The notes: generated by a model from the sequence alone, not told the origin. Counted from the first letter of the stretch, positions 19,101 to 27,659 are shown. The stretch is 64,000 bases of DNA from Flavobacteriales bacterium 33_180_T64 (GCA_002162685.1 MAAQ01000018.1:62001-126000); one strand, 5' to 3'. Translations and numbers: made by a program.

Positions 19101-19168
19101 CCGAATTAAATAGAATTAAAGCAGAAGTTTCAAAGACAAATGCTTCTGTAGAATCTGAACAAAACTAG
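16145..19168 (+). CDS. Large periplasmic/secreted tetratricopeptide repeat protein
   Basis: 1007 residues with a signal peptide (1-22, cut near LQAQQ). The whole mature chain is built of 34-residue TPR-like units, for example ALMLYNNKQYQAAQSLFEAV, YYQLGYAYYKQNDFDNAISE, DAMYELANSYVKSNETEKA and SNLMNAYYQKENYTEAVNYA. Such solenoids scaffold protein complexes. It is followed after 3 bases by an outer-membrane barrel gene, and this pairing is common in Flavobacteriia, so the two probably act together at the outer membrane. The exact process is not known. The operon has its own promoter 23 bases upstream. No enzymatic motif is visible. Confidence 0.82.
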   Translation: MTFRKISLLLSFLLLASYLQAQQSATYTSNLVAYQKALMLYNNKQYQAAQSLFEAVKNDAPNETLESDCAYYIANCAVRLNQQNADDLIQEFVEGYPTSTKRNTAFLDVGDYYFSNGKYAYARKWYDKVDEVSVARSERDKFNFNYGYSLYSTNDETGANKYLNRVVTSETYGSQAKYYIGFMAYEGDDYDKANEYFDQVSDQEKYQEKLSYYQADLNFKLGKFEKAIALANEQLDNSSPKEKSELSKIIGESYFNLEQYAEAIPHLKAFNGRRGKWNNVDYYQLGYAYYKQNDFDNAISEFNKIIGGNNAVAQNAYYHLGESYINLDKKQEALNAFRNASQMDYDLKIQEDAWLNYAKISYEIGNPYQSVPQVLTGYLDAYPETNYKNEIETLLIDSYITSRNYKEAIKILENKKSFENRVAYQKVAFYRGIEVYNEGDYNNARILFEKSIDEAKDAVFTTRAIFWKAETDYHLNSFNEALIGFKQFAQQSEASNVNEIHNLDYNIAYTYFKLKDYNQATSNFQKFIDTHKDDKLRLNDAYLRLGDGHFVSTNYNSAITAYDKAIEINEIEADYASFQKTMSYGYIGQGSKKIKGLDAFIKAFPKSSLRDDAMYELANSYVKSNETEKAMRLYDRLNSEYRNSVFIPKALLRQGLSYYNANDNERALTKFRKVAHDYPSTEEANQAVSTARLIYIDLGRVDEYAAWVKTLDYINVTDAELDNTSYLAAEKQYLDNNTDGAIRQFNKYLNNFPNGIHALKSHFYVAKLYSKKQLPENAQPHYEFVVNKQKGEFTEQAVVKLSEIYLNASDWDLAIPLLKRLENEADYPQNITYAESNLMNAYYQKENYTEAVNYAEKALQNSKIDNKVKSDAQIIIARSAIKTGNEAKAKTAYTKVEKIATGALAAEALFYNAYFKNKEGQHDASNTTIQKLARDYSSYKYYSAKGLVVMAKNYDALGDAFQATYILESVISNFAEFDDVVTEAQTELNRIKAEVSKTNASVESEQN

Positions 19169-19171
19169 AAT

Positions 19172-20905
19172 ATGCAAAACAAACTTAAATATATAATCGC
19201 AATCATTTTAGCGTTGAGTTTTACAATGTCTTTCGCTCAAGAACGTGAAAGTGATACTATCGATGCAGGAACGGTAAATGTGGTGAAACCATATACGCCA
19301 ACAATTTCTGATGCCTTTAAAATCAAAGAAACACCAAGTTTAAACGACTCTATAACAGCTAAGAAAAAAGTAATTAAATACAATATTTTTTCTATTCCCG
19401 TAGCGTCAACCTTTACACCTGCAAAAGGAAAAGCAGCAACTGTAGATAAAGAGAAACCGGTTAAATTATATGATAATTATGCGTCTTTAGGTGTTGGAAC
19501 CTATACCACAATTTTGGGTGAAGTCTATCTCAATCATGCTTTGAGTAGAAGTGAACGTGTTGGTGGTTATTTTAGTCATCATTCTTCTCAAGGTGATATT
19601 GATGGTATTAATTTTGATAACAATTTTTCTGAAACAGGACTTAATGCTTACTATAGTAATAAGATGAAAAAGAAGTCATGGAAAGTGTTTGGAGGCTTGA
19701 ATTTTGAAACCTATAATTGGTATGGCGTACCAGATCAAAGTATAGAAACTTTTGATGTTGATCATTCGTTCTATACAGCTGAAATAGGAGGTGAAATTAA
19801 ATTTGATGGTGATGTTAGTTTTGATGAATCTATAATTAATAAAGGGAGCATATTATTTAGACGATTTGGTGATGATCAAGACTCTGGTGAAAATCGTTTT
19901 GTATTAAAATCAGAGTTTAATATTCCGGTTAGTGATGAGGTAATTAATACCGAAATCACTATTGATTATTTAGGAGGTTCTTTTGATAGAAGTTATTTTG
20001 CTCAAGAAGAACTAAACTACAGTAATATTAATTTTGGTGTGGCGCCAAGTTATCAAATGAAACAGGATGATTTAACCATTAGCTTAGGTGTTAATTTGGT
20101 GTATCTTAATGATACCGAAGCGAGCGAAAGTAAATTTTATATCTACCCAAATATTACAGCAAGTTATCGTTTGGTAGATGAATTATTGATAGCTTATGGA
20201 GGCATTGAAGGCGGTCTAATTCAAAACTCATATCATGCCTTTGCTCAAGAAAATTCATTTGTATCACCAACATTATTTATTGCACCAACAGATCAGGTTT
20301 ATAATGCGTCTATCGGACTTAAAGGAAAGCTGTCAAATAGTATGAGTTATAATATTAGCGGACATTATTTAGCTGATAATAATAGAGCGTTGTTTAAATC
20401 TAATAGCCTATTAGGAACTCCTGAAACGAATTATCAAAATGGGAACTCTTTTGGAATTGTTTATGATGATGTCACTACATTTTCTATTGCAGGAGAACTT
20501 AATGTTGATATGAATAGAAACTTTAAACTCGGACTTAAAGCCGAGTATTTTGCCTATGATACAGATAACGAAGCAGAAGCTTGGAATTTACCAGATATTA
20601 AAGCCTCTGCATTTTTAGATTATCAAATTAATGAGCATTGGTTTGCTGGAGCGAACTTCTTTTTTGTAGGTGAACGTAAAGATCTATTTAGTCAAGCAGG
20701 TGTTTTAGTGCCTCCTACACCAATAACAATGACTTTAGATAGTTATTTTGATCTTAATGCACATGTAGGTTATAAAATTAATAATCAGTTATCAGCATTT
20801 GTGAAAGCTAATAATATTGCAAATCAAGAGTACCAACGCTGGTTAAATTATCCTGTTCAAAGCATTCAGTTTTTGGCAGGCGCAACCTATCAGTTTGACT
20901 TTTGA
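19172..20905 (+). CDS. TonB-receptor-like outer membrane beta-barrel protein without plug domain
   Basis: 577 residues with a signal peptide ending near MSFAQ. A conserved leader follows (TVNVVKPYTPTISDAFKI), then alternating amphipathic strands, ending in the FDF-type last strand AGATYQFDF that marks an outer-membrane barrel. The C-terminal third (KINNQLSAFVKANNIANQEYQRW) matches TonB-dependent receptor barrels, but no plug domain or clear TonB box is present, so it is probably not a classical siderophore-type receptor. Three bases separate it from the TPR gene. A strong terminator closes the operon. The partner role with the TPR protein is inference. Confidence 0.8.
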   Translation: MQNKLKYIIAIILALSFTMSFAQERESDTIDAGTVNVVKPYTPTISDAFKIKETPSLNDSITAKKKVIKYNIFSIPVASTFTPAKGKAATVDKEKPVKLYDNYASLGVGTYTTILGEVYLNHALSRSERVGGYFSHHSSQGDIDGINFDNNFSETGLNAYYSNKMKKKSWKVFGGLNFETYNWYGVPDQSIETFDVDHSFYTAEIGGEIKFDGDVSFDESIINKGSILFRRFGDDQDSGENRFVLKSEFNIPVSDEVINTEITIDYLGGSFDRSYFAQEELNYSNINFGVAPSYQMKQDDLTISLGVNLVYLNDTEASESKFYIYPNITASYRLVDELLIAYGGIEGGLIQNSYHAFAQENSFVSPTLFIAPTDQVYNASIGLKGKLSNSMSYNISGHYLADNNRALFKSNSLLGTPETNYQNGNSFGIVYDDVTTFSIAGELNVDMNRNFKLGLKAEYFAYDTDNEAEAWNLPDIKASAFLDYQINEHWFAGANFFFVGERKDLFSQAGVLVPPTPITMTLDSYFDLNAHVGYKINNQLSAFVKANNIANQEYQRWLNYPVQSIQFLAGATYQFDF

Positions 20906-20968
20906 TATATCGTGTATACAAAATTCGTTTAGGACTTCATAGTTTGACTCTAATACAAATCTAAAAAC

Positions 20969-21007
20969 AAAAGCATTCAATCTCAATGAGTAGATTGAAT
21001 GCTTTTT
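20969..21007 (+). terminator. Rho-independent terminator of the TPR/barrel operon
   Basis: A perfect 15-base stem (20969-20983 with 20992-21006) around an 8-base loop, ending in five T. The TTG at 21006 lies in it and is not a start for the next gene. TATTTTTA at 21009-21016, directly after the stem, is a 7 of 8 match to a -7 box and may drive the amidohydrolase gene. Confidence 0.9.
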
Positions 21008-21035
21008 GTATTTTTATAGTCCTAAAGTAATACCA

Positions 21036-22652
21036 ATGAAAAAACTAACCATTCTTTTATTTTTAGTGATATTATGTTCTTGTTCTGAAGACAAGCTACA
21101 GGTAGATTCTATAGTAACTAATGCTAATATATATACTGTTAATGATACATTTTCTCAAGCTCAAGCTTTTGCAGTTAAAGACGGAAAATTTGTTGAAGTC
21201 GGTACTTCTGAAACTATAAATGCAAAATATAGAACAGAGAATAGCATCGATGCTCAAGGTAAAACTATTGTGCCTGGATTAATTGATGCGCATTGTCATT
21301 TTCTTGGACTAGGCTATAACCAACAAGCTGTTAATCTAGTTGGAACGAAAAGTTTTGAAGATGTTGTGAAACGTGTTTTAGATTTTCAAAATGAAAACAA
21401 TAACGCTTTTATTGTTGGACGTGGTTGGGATCAAAATGATTGGGAAGAACAAGTATTTCCAAATAATGTATTGCTAAATAAATTATTTCCTGATACGCCT
21501 ATAGCTTTAACACGTATTGATGGTCATGCTATATTATGTAATCAAGCCGCTTTAGATTTAGGTAATGTCACTGTAAATAGTAAAATTGAAGGCGGAGAAG
21601 TGGTGATAGAACACGGTAAATTGACTGGTGTTTTAGTTGATAATGCTGAAAGTTTAGTTCTTAATTACTGGCCAGAACCTTCTCGAGGTGATGCCGTAAA
21701 AGCTCTAATGGATGCTCAAAAAATATGTTTTGACTTAGGATTAACAACAGTTGATGATGCTGGATTAAATCGTGAAACTATTGAAATGATAGATAGTTTA
21801 CAGCAGACGGGAGATCTTAAAATGCGTGTGTATGCTATGGTATCATTTTCTGAAGAGAATGTAGCCTACTATCTTAATAAAGGCATTATTAAAACTGATA
21901 GATTGCATGTGCGCTCATTTAAATTTTATGCCGATGGTGCTTTAGGATCTAGAGGCGCTATGCTACGAGCACCTTATAGTGACAAACCAAACCATTTTGG
22001 ATTGCTAGTGACCGATTTAGAAACCTTTAATGCTTCGGCTAAAAAGATTGCAAATTCCGAATATCAAATGAATACACATGCTATTGGTGATTCTGCTAAT
22101 CATGCTGTATTACAAACCTATAACAAGGTTTTAGAAGGGAAACCCGATAGACGTTGGCGTGTAGAACATGCGCAAGTGGTGTCTCCAGAAGATTTTGACT
22201 TGTACAAAAATGTATTACCGTCAATACAACCTACTCACGCAACTAGTGATATGTATTGGGCTGAAGATCGTTTGGGTAGTGAGCGTGTTAAAGGGGCTTA
22301 TGCTTATAAACAATTATTAGATGCCTACGGAAAAGTAGCCTTAGGTACTGATTTTCCTGTAGAGCAAGTGAGTCCGTTTTTAACCTTTTATGCAGCTGTT
22401 GCACGACAAGATTTAGAGCAGTTTCCAGAAGATGGATTTCAAAAAGAAAATGGGTTGACTAGAGAAGAAACGTTAAAAGGAATGACGATTTGGGCTGCAT
22501 ATTCAAATTTTGAAGACCATGAGAAAGGAAGTATAGAAGCAGGTAAGCTAGCCGATTTTGTCATTTTAGATAAAGATATAATGACTGTAAACCAAACTGA
22601 GATTCCTGGTATTAAAGTAGAGAAAACTTTTGTTAATGGAGAGGCACAGTAA
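21036..22652 (+). CDS. Amidohydrolase family lipoprotein (YtcJ-like, Amidohydro_3)
   Basis: 538 residues from the ATG at 21036, which gives a clean lipoprotein signal with lipobox LCSC and modified C16. The metal-dependent hydrolase core shows GLIDAHCHFLG (HxH), FYADGALGSRGA, THAIGDSANHA, WRVEHAQVVSP and ALGTDFPVE, the pattern of the YtcJ-type amidohydrolases acting on N-acyl or cyclic amide substrates. The C-terminal strand set AGKLADFVILDKD is usual for the superfamily. As a lipoprotein it is likely periplasmic. The substrate is unknown. The gene ends with a 20-base overlap of a convergent methyltransferase gene. Confidence 0.88.
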   Translation: MKKLTILLFLVILCSCSEDKLQVDSIVTNANIYTVNDTFSQAQAFAVKDGKFVEVGTSETINAKYRTENSIDAQGKTIVPGLIDAHCHFLGLGYNQQAVNLVGTKSFEDVVKRVLDFQNENNNAFIVGRGWDQNDWEEQVFPNNVLLNKLFPDTPIALTRIDGHAILCNQAALDLGNVTVNSKIEGGEVVIEHGKLTGVLVDNAESLVLNYWPEPSRGDAVKALMDAQKICFDLGLTTVDDAGLNRETIEMIDSLQQTGDLKMRVYAMVSFSEENVAYYLNKGIIKTDRLHVRSFKFYADGALGSRGAMLRAPYSDKPNHFGLLVTDLETFNASAKKIANSEYQMNTHAIGDSANHAVLQTYNKVLEGKPDRRWRVEHAQVVSPEDFDLYKNVLPSIQPTHATSDMYWAEDRLGSERVKGAYAYKQLLDAYGKVALGTDFPVEQVSPFLTFYAAVARQDLEQFPEDGFQKENGLTREETLKGMTIWAAYSNFEDHEKGSIEAGKLADFVILDKDIMTVNQTEIPGIKVEKTFVNGEAQ

Positions 22653-23340
22653 TTCTTACTAAAAAATCAAAGTGCTCACCATCTATAATTTTTTCACATT
22701 GTAATCCAACCGATTCACAGGCAAGATGTAAGCGTTCAAAATCAAGATATAGCCATTTCATTGGATCTTCATCTTCTCCTTTATAACTCAAAAAATAATT
22801 TAATTCGCCATAATATTCAGAATTAGTGTCTATCCAGAGTCCGCCATCCTCATCTTCATACATATATTTGATATCTGAGGAATCCATTAGAATTTGACCT
22901 TTAGGATTTAAAAGTGTTTTTAAATGCTTTAAATATTTGGAAACTTGAGCGAGCTCTTGAAATATTCCTATACCATTCATCAATAATAAAATGGTATCAA
23001 AAGTTTCAGTTTCTTCAAGAATATCTTTTAATTCTACATGATTTACACCACGTTGATTGGTCACTTTTACTGCGCCTTCGGAAATATCAATCGCTTTAAT
23101 ATCTTGACCTTTATTTTGAAGGTATAAACTATGACTTCCAGAACCACAGCCTACATCTAGTATTTTGCCTTTTGATAATTGTAAGGCTTTTTGTTCTAGT
23201 TGAGGCATTTCAGAATAACTGCGAAACAAATAGGGAAGTGGTAACTCATCTTCACCAGAAATATGGGTAGACGTGATGAGGTCATCAGTATAATTTCCGT
23301 TTTGATAATCTAGTAATGCTTTTCCGAAAAGGTCCTTCAT
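22633..23340 (-). CDS. Class I SAM-dependent methyltransferase
   Basis: 235 residues from the ATG at 23340 (MKDLFGKALLDYQNG). An upstream ATG at 23388 would overlap the divergent YkgJ gene and add 16 residues with no family support. Motif I is ILDVGCGSGSHSLYL, motif II is IKAIDISEGAV, followed by FDTILLLMNGIG and LNPKGQILMDSSDI. These mark a small-molecule methyltransferase (Methyltransf_25-like). A WLYLDFERLH block near the C-terminus is shared with related flavobacterial proteins. Substrate unknown. The gene is 20 bases from the divergent YkgJ start. Confidence 0.82.
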   Translation of the reverse strand: MKDLFGKALLDYQNGNYTDDLITSTHISGEDELPLPYLFRSYSEMPQLEQKALQLSKGKILDVGCGSGSHSLYLQNKGQDIKAIDISEGAVKVTNQRGVNHVELKDILEETETFDTILLLMNGIGIFQELAQVSKYLKHLKTLLNPKGQILMDSSDIKYMYEDEDGGLWIDTNSEYYGELNYFLSYKGEDEDPMKWLYLDFERLHLACESVGLQCEKIIDGEHFDFLVRITVPLH

Positions 23341-23348
23341 AAAAGTAG

Positions 23349-23356
23349 TATTTTTG
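23349..23356 (+). promoter_or_regulatory. -7 box immediately before the YkgJ start
   Basis: TATTTTTG matches TAnnTTTG in all fixed positions and ends only 4 bases before the ATG at 23361, so the transcript would be almost leaderless. No good -33 TTG is visible. Confidence 0.45.
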
Positions 23357-23360
23357 CTAT

Positions 23361-23855
23361 ATGCAAGACGTAATAAATAATCTTCCAAAGCTCGCCAAAG
23401 ATAAGCATAAGGAAAATAAAATCTTCTTTACTAAGCTTAAAAAAAAGGCGCCTAAACAATTAGATTACCTAATGCAAGAACTCCATGAGGAAGAGTTTCA
23501 ACGTACCGATTGTTTAGAATGTGCAAATTGTTGTAAAACTACTGGTCCGTTGTTTACAGCAAAAGATGTTCAACGTATTGCAAAACATTTTAAAATGAAA
23601 CAGCAGCCATTTATTGATACGTATTTAAAACTTGATGAAGAAAATGATTATGTGTTACAATCTGTACCTTGTACGTTTTTGGGAGCAGATAATTATTGCT
23701 CAATCTATGATGTAAGACCAAAAGCATGTAGAGAATTTCCGCATACAGATAGAACTAAGTTTCAGCAAATATCAAGCTTAACACTTAAAAATGTAGCCAT
23801 TTGCCCAGCGGCTTTCAATATTGTAGAAGCAATGAAACAGAAAATTAAAATATAA
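23361..23855 (+). CDS. YkgJ family cysteine cluster protein
   Basis: 164 residues. CLECANCCKTTGPLF carries the CxxCxxCC-type cluster, and CTFLGADNYCSIYDVRPKACREFP holds the second cysteine set of the YkgJ/CxxCxxCC family (PF03692), which binds a metal ion. Some members are oxidoreductases or act on flagellin; here no partner is evident. It starts 20 bases from a divergent methyltransferase gene, and the next gene follows after 10 bases on the same strand. The box TATTTTTG lies 4 bases ahead of the ATG. Function in this organism is unknown. Confidence 0.83.
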   Translation: MQDVINNLPKLAKDKHKENKIFFTKLKKKAPKQLDYLMQELHEEEFQRTDCLECANCCKTTGPLFTAKDVQRIAKHFKMKQQPFIDTYLKLDEENDYVLQSVPCTFLGADNYCSIYDVRPKACREFPHTDRTKFQQISSLTLKNVAICPAAFNIVEAMKQKIKI

Positions 23856-23865
23856 GATAATAGCT

Positions 23866-24765
23866 ATGAAAAAGTCAGTCTTGTTTTTATGTCTCATTTT
23901 CTCGACCTCACAGTTATGTCTATCACAAGAATGGTTAACATCATTAGACGTAGCAAAGCGTTTGGCTTTAATTCAAGATAAAATGATATTCATGATGTGG
24001 GAAGAAGCGACGTATGAAGTGTTCCCTGTCGTAGTCGATGATGAAAGTGGTAAGCGTGTTGTAATCAATAACCTATTTGAAGCAAAATACCTCAATAAAT
24101 TAATTTGGGAGCACTTTATTCCTGTAACAGTGAGTGAGTCTATGTATAAAGATTTGTATGATGATATTAATGGAAAGAGGAGTTTAACCTATATTGATAA
24201 GTTTAATGATGATTCTGTAAAGATTATGGATGTTAATGGGAATATTATTAATACCGCATTCACTTATGATGAAATTTTAAACCTAACAGCACTTATTAGA
24301 AAATATTATTTAGATACGTCTTTTTTAAAAGGAGAGTTAATCGCATATTCTAGTCATAAAAATTTTAATACAGCATTTCATTTGTGCTCAAAATATATAG
24401 ATCTAGCTATTTATGTAAATGATGATGTTAAGTTAGAAACGATAAAATTGTCAAGTATTTATTGGGATGAAGCAAGTCGTTATTTATTAGATAGTGATTT
24501 GAATAATAAAGAAGCTTTAACGCAAAAACTTAATTTATTAACCATACAGCATGGGCTGGTTTTAAATAAAGCAAAGAAGGTGTTACGACAATTAAAACGA
24601 ATAGATAGTTCAGAAATTGATAAAAACAATGAGCCACTAGTTGCATTTCTTTATTTAACAGCCTATCGATTACTCGGCGATGAAAAAAACGCGAGTGCAT
24701 GGAGATCTAAAGTTTCTTTAGTAAATTTGAAGAAAGCCAATGCTATTATTACTAATGCTCAATAA
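23866..24765 (+). CDS. Exported protein of unknown function, possibly thioredoxin-like
   Basis: 299 residues with a signal peptide cut near CLSQE. The first mature part (SLDVAKRLALIQDKMIFMMW, then a short strand and DVNGNIINT further on) looks like the strand order of thioredoxin-like proteins of the DUF255 type that reduce or bind proteins. The usual CxxC is missing; the equivalent site reads EEAT. It therefore would not be an active disulfide reductase. The C-terminal half (residues 165-299) is helical with TPR-like character. It sits 10 bases after the YkgJ gene and 12 bases before a fatty acid hydroxylase, so the three may form one transcript. Confidence 0.6.
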   Translation: MKKSVLFLCLIFSTSQLCLSQEWLTSLDVAKRLALIQDKMIFMMWEEATYEVFPVVVDDESGKRVVINNLFEAKYLNKLIWEHFIPVTVSESMYKDLYDDINGKRSLTYIDKFNDDSVKIMDVNGNIINTAFTYDEILNLTALIRKYYLDTSFLKGELIAYSSHKNFNTAFHLCSKYIDLAIYVNDDVKLETIKLSSIYWDEASRYLLDSDLNNKEALTQKLNLLTIQHGLVLNKAKKVLRQLKRIDSSEIDKNNEPLVAFLYLTAYRLLGDEKNASAWRSKVSLVNLKKANAIITNAQ

Positions 24766-24777
24766 TACTTAACTCAT

Positions 24778-25617
24778 TTGGAAACAATTATAAATTATTT
24801 TGAAACCATTCCGTCGCCACACAGGAGTTTAATTCTTATTGGCGGACTTACATTATTTTGGCTGCTTGAAGGCGCTTTACCGCTATATCATTTCAAATAT
24901 AAAAAGTGGAAACATGCTTTTCCAAATCTGTTTTTTACATTAACTACAATTATTATAAATTTTGGATTAGCATCGCTTTTGGTTGCTGCTTCTACTTGGG
25001 TTGGCGAAACTAATTTTGGAATTATTAATTGGATTCCAAACCTTCCACTTTGGGCTTATGTAGTGTTAGGGGTATTACTCCTGGATTTTATTGGTGCGTA
25101 TTTAGCACATTTTGTAGAGCATAAAGTAAAACCGCTTTGGATGGTGCATTTAGTGCATCATACAGATCATAATGTAGATACGACTACTGCTAATAGACAT
25201 CATCCCCTTGAGAGTGTGATTCGTTTTGCGTTTACATTGTTAGGTGTATGTATCATTGGTACTCCAATTGCTATTGTATTCTTATATCAATCACTATCAT
25301 TAATTGCGACACAGTTTAGTCATGCTAATATCAAATTGCCTAAAAAAATAGATAACATTTTGAGCTATGTTTTAGTATCACCAGATATGCATAAGGTACA
25401 TCATCACTATAGATTGCCTTATACAGATTCTAACTACGGAAATATTTTTTCAATTTGGGATCGCCTCTTCGGAACATTTATGAAGCTTGATAGAGAAACT
25501 ATCGTTTATGGTGTAGATACATTTCCAGATGAAGTAGCAAATGGGAAGATTGGAGAACTGTTAAAGCAACCTTTTCATAAATACCGCAAACCAACGACTA
25601 CTAATCTTGGTGAATAG
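24778..25617 (+). CDS. Membrane fatty acid hydroxylase / sterol desaturase family protein
   Basis: 279 residues with four or five membrane helices and the histidine boxes of the di-iron hydroxylase superfamily (PF04116): HFVEHKVKP (HxxxH), VHLVHHTDH (HxxHH) with RHHP next to it, and HKVHHHYRLP near the C-terminus. The family hydroxylates or desaturates sterols, sphingolipids and carotenoids at the membrane; in flavobacteria carotenoid or fatty acid hydroxylation are both plausible. The start is a TTG; the next methionine is far downstream inside a helix, so TTG fits best. It is 12 bases after the exported thioredoxin-like protein. Confidence 0.87.
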   Translation: METIINYFETIPSPHRSLILIGGLTLFWLLEGALPLYHFKYKKWKHAFPNLFFTLTTIIINFGLASLLVAASTWVGETNFGIINWIPNLPLWAYVVLGVLLLDFIGAYLAHFVEHKVKPLWMVHLVHHTDHNVDTTTANRHHPLESVIRFAFTLLGVCIIGTPIAIVFLYQSLSLIATQFSHANIKLPKKIDNILSYVLVSPDMHKVHHHYRLPYTDSNYGNIFSIWDRLFGTFMKLDRETIVYGVDTFPDEVANGKIGELLKQPFHKYRKPTTTNLGE

Positions 25618-25936
25618 CTCATTACTTTTACTTGATTAGGTGTTTGTTTTTAAGGGTTTACGGTTTTTTTAAAAATTAGATCATTTTTACCATTTCGTAT
25701 AATATCTCAGATGCTAATCGTGATAATATGATGTCTAGAGCCTAATATAGACAAACTCATTTTTACCAAATAGCAAATCATACAACGATTAACTTGTAAG
25801 AAAACTCCATACTTCGGTTTTATTTACCGTTTGTAGATTTTTTTGCTAGCAAACCAAAAAAGAAATTAGTTTTAATGTTCGGGATTATTAAAAAGCTATT
25901 AATTTAAATTTTGTTGACGTTAACTAACGTTTATAC
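25618..25936. other. 319-base gene-free region
   Basis: It is AT-rich with no convincing ORF on either strand. A 12-base palindrome TTTGCTAGCAAA lies near its middle at about 25840-25855. At 25917-25930 there is ACGTTA-AC-TAACGT, an inverted repeat with a 2-base spacer that ends 6 bases before the next ATG. These could be operators, but no partner site was found in the window. Confidence 0.4.
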
Positions 25937-26338
25937 ATGAGAATACTATTTTTTATAATCTTTTTTAGTTTAATATCATCATTAAACTTTTTAGTAGAAG
26001 CTCAAAATGACTTTGCTAGACTTGAAAAAAATGTCAACATAAGAGCTAAAGGATTAATCCAAAAGCTAAATTCAACAAAAGATACTCTAATACTTAAAAG
26101 CGAATCGCTTATTAACAAAGTGTATTCGATAAATACAGATTATAAACGAGAGGTTGATTTAAGTATCAATGATAAGTGTATTAAAATTCCATTAACTAAA
26201 CTTAGTAAAGGCAAGCATATTTTTGTCGCTGTGCAATCACCAATACGAATTGTATTCGTGGTTAAAATTCTGAGAGATAATGAAATTTTGTTAGCAATGG
26301 AGGACAAAAAATTAGTAGTTAAGAATGAGAAAAAGTAA
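25937..26338 (+). CDS. Small exported protein, unknown function
   Basis: 133 residues with a strongly hydrophobic signal sequence (residues 2-20, cut near LVEAQ). The mature part is about 110 residues, basic and mostly beta in character (KCIKIPLTKLSKGKHIFVAV, IRIVFVVKILRDNE), with some resemblance to short T9SS-type beta-sandwich tails but no consensus PNP motif. I recognise no family. A short inverted repeat lies 6 bases upstream of the ATG. It converges with namZ with a 1-base gap, and no terminator is visible between them. Confidence 0.55.
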   Translation: MRILFFIIFFSLISSLNFLVEAQNDFARLEKNVNIRAKGLIQKLNSTKDTLILKSESLINKVYSINTDYKREVDLSINDKCIKIPLTKLSKGKHIFVAVQSPIRIVFVVKILRDNEILLAMEDKKLVVKNEKK

Positions 26339-26339
26339 G

Positions 26340-27650
26340 CTACTTATATATTAAATAGTTACGCCTCATTGTCTTATATTCTGAAAGCCCTTTAACCCAA
26401 GTACTTCTAATATCTTTTTCTGAAACACCAGATTCAATTTGTAGCCTCAAAGCTTTTGTTCCAGCTAACTTAGTAAAGAAGCTATTAAAAAATATGTTTT
26501 TATCTATCGAATTTTGATACGCATTAATTAAGTAACTTAAGTCCAATTGACTCATTATTTCTTGTTTACTTAAATCTTCACCGTAGCACAAAACACCATC
26601 ATGTTTAGGGTATTTAGCACCTTGATTTGGTGACGGAATATACTTGAAATTATAAATGGTTTTATCTAAATATGGACTGCCATAAATTTGAAACTGTTTA
26701 GAGGTACCTCGTCCAGCACTCACATTGGTGCCTTCAAAAAAGCAAAGGCTAGGATAGAGATTGATAGCTTGGTCATTTGGTAAGTTTGGAGAAGGTTTAA
26801 TAGGTAGACTATACGTTTTGTTGTGTGTGTAGTTTTGCATTTCAATAACCGTAATGTTACATTTAATATGATGTTCTAACCAACCTTCACCATTAATCAT
26901 TTTTGCATATTCACCAATGGTCATACCATGAACTACAGGAATAGGATGCATGCCCACAAAACTTTTGTGCTCTTTTTCTAAAATCGGACCATCAATATAA
27001 TAACCGTTTGGGTTGGGCCTGTCTAAAATAAGTAGAGGAATGTTTGCTTCTGCACAAGCTTCCATCACATAATGCAAACTTGATATGTAGGTGTAAAAAC
27101 GCGCACCTACATCTTGTATGTCAAAAATTACGATATCTAAATCGGCTAATTGTTCTGGTGATGGTTTTTTGTTTTTTCCGTAGAGGGATACAATAGGTAA
27201 ACTAGTTTTAGTGTCAATACCATCTTTAACGACTTCTCCAGCATCGGCTTTTCCTCTAAAACCATGCTCAGGAGCAAATACTTTTTTGATGTTTATGTTT
27301 CGTTTCAAAAGGGTGTCAACTAAATGAATATAACTGAAATTAGTAATTTCTATACCAGGTGTTTCATTGTTTCTTATTCCACTGTTTTTTCTTTTAACTT
27401 TAATTACAGACGTTTGGTTCGCAACAATCCCTACACGTTTTCCGTTTAATATAGGTAAATATGTTTCGGTTTGATTTGCACCAACAACGATGTCTATATT
27501 TGTTTTATAAGAATTGTCATTTTGACTTTGATATAGGATTTTATTATTTTGAACAGATTCCTCTTTCGTTTTTGAACCACAGGAAATGAACATCAAAACA
27601 AGCACGATAATTATTGGGAATACCTTATTTTTGAACATCGATAAACGCAT
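26340..27650 (-). CDS. namZ: Exo-beta-N-acetylmuramidase NamZ (DUF1343/YbbC), lipoprotein
   Basis: 436 residues. After a lipobox (FISC, about residue 24) comes the DUF1343 core: GKRVGIVANQTSV, KKVFAPEHGFRG, PIVSLYGKNKKPS, FDIQDVGARFYTYIS, LDRPNPNG and GPILEKEHKSFVGMHPIPVV. Family members, including YbbC of Bacillus, cut N-acetylmuramic acid from the non-reducing end of peptidoglycan chains for wall recycling. All conserved blocks are present and the length is complete. A second ATG four codons on (27638) is also a good start. It is divergent by 9 bases from the permease gene, so the two promoters must overlap coding sequence. Confidence 0.9.
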   Translation of the reverse strand: MRLSMFKNKVFPIIIVLVLMFISCGSKTKEESVQNNKILYQSQNDNSYKTNIDIVVGANQTETYLPILNGKRVGIVANQTSVIKVKRKNSGIRNNETPGIEITNFSYIHLVDTLLKRNINIKKVFAPEHGFRGKADAGEVVKDGIDTKTSLPIVSLYGKNKKPSPEQLADLDIVIFDIQDVGARFYTYISSLHYVMEACAEANIPLLILDRPNPNGYYIDGPILEKEHKSFVGMHPIPVVHGMTIGEYAKMINGEGWLEHHIKCNITVIEMQNYTHNKTYSLPIKPSPNLPNDQAINLYPSLCFFEGTNVSAGRGTSKQFQIYGSPYLDKTIYNFKYIPSPNQGAKYPKHDGVLCYGEDLSKQEIMSQLDLSYLINAYQNSIDKNIFFNSFFTKLAGTKALRLQIESGVSEKDIRSTWVKGLSEYKTMRRNYLIYK

Positions 27651-27659
27651 TTTTTAATT

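Noticed and set aside
21006-21035. TTG at 21006 as the start of the amidohydrolase
   Set aside because: The codon lies in the T run of the preceding terminator and would hide the lipoprotein signal; the ATG at 21036 gives a clean lipobox.
23341-23388. Longer N-terminus for the methyltransferase from the ATG at 23388
   Set aside because: It would overlap the divergent YkgJ gene and adds residues without any similarity to the family; the ATG at 23340 is better.
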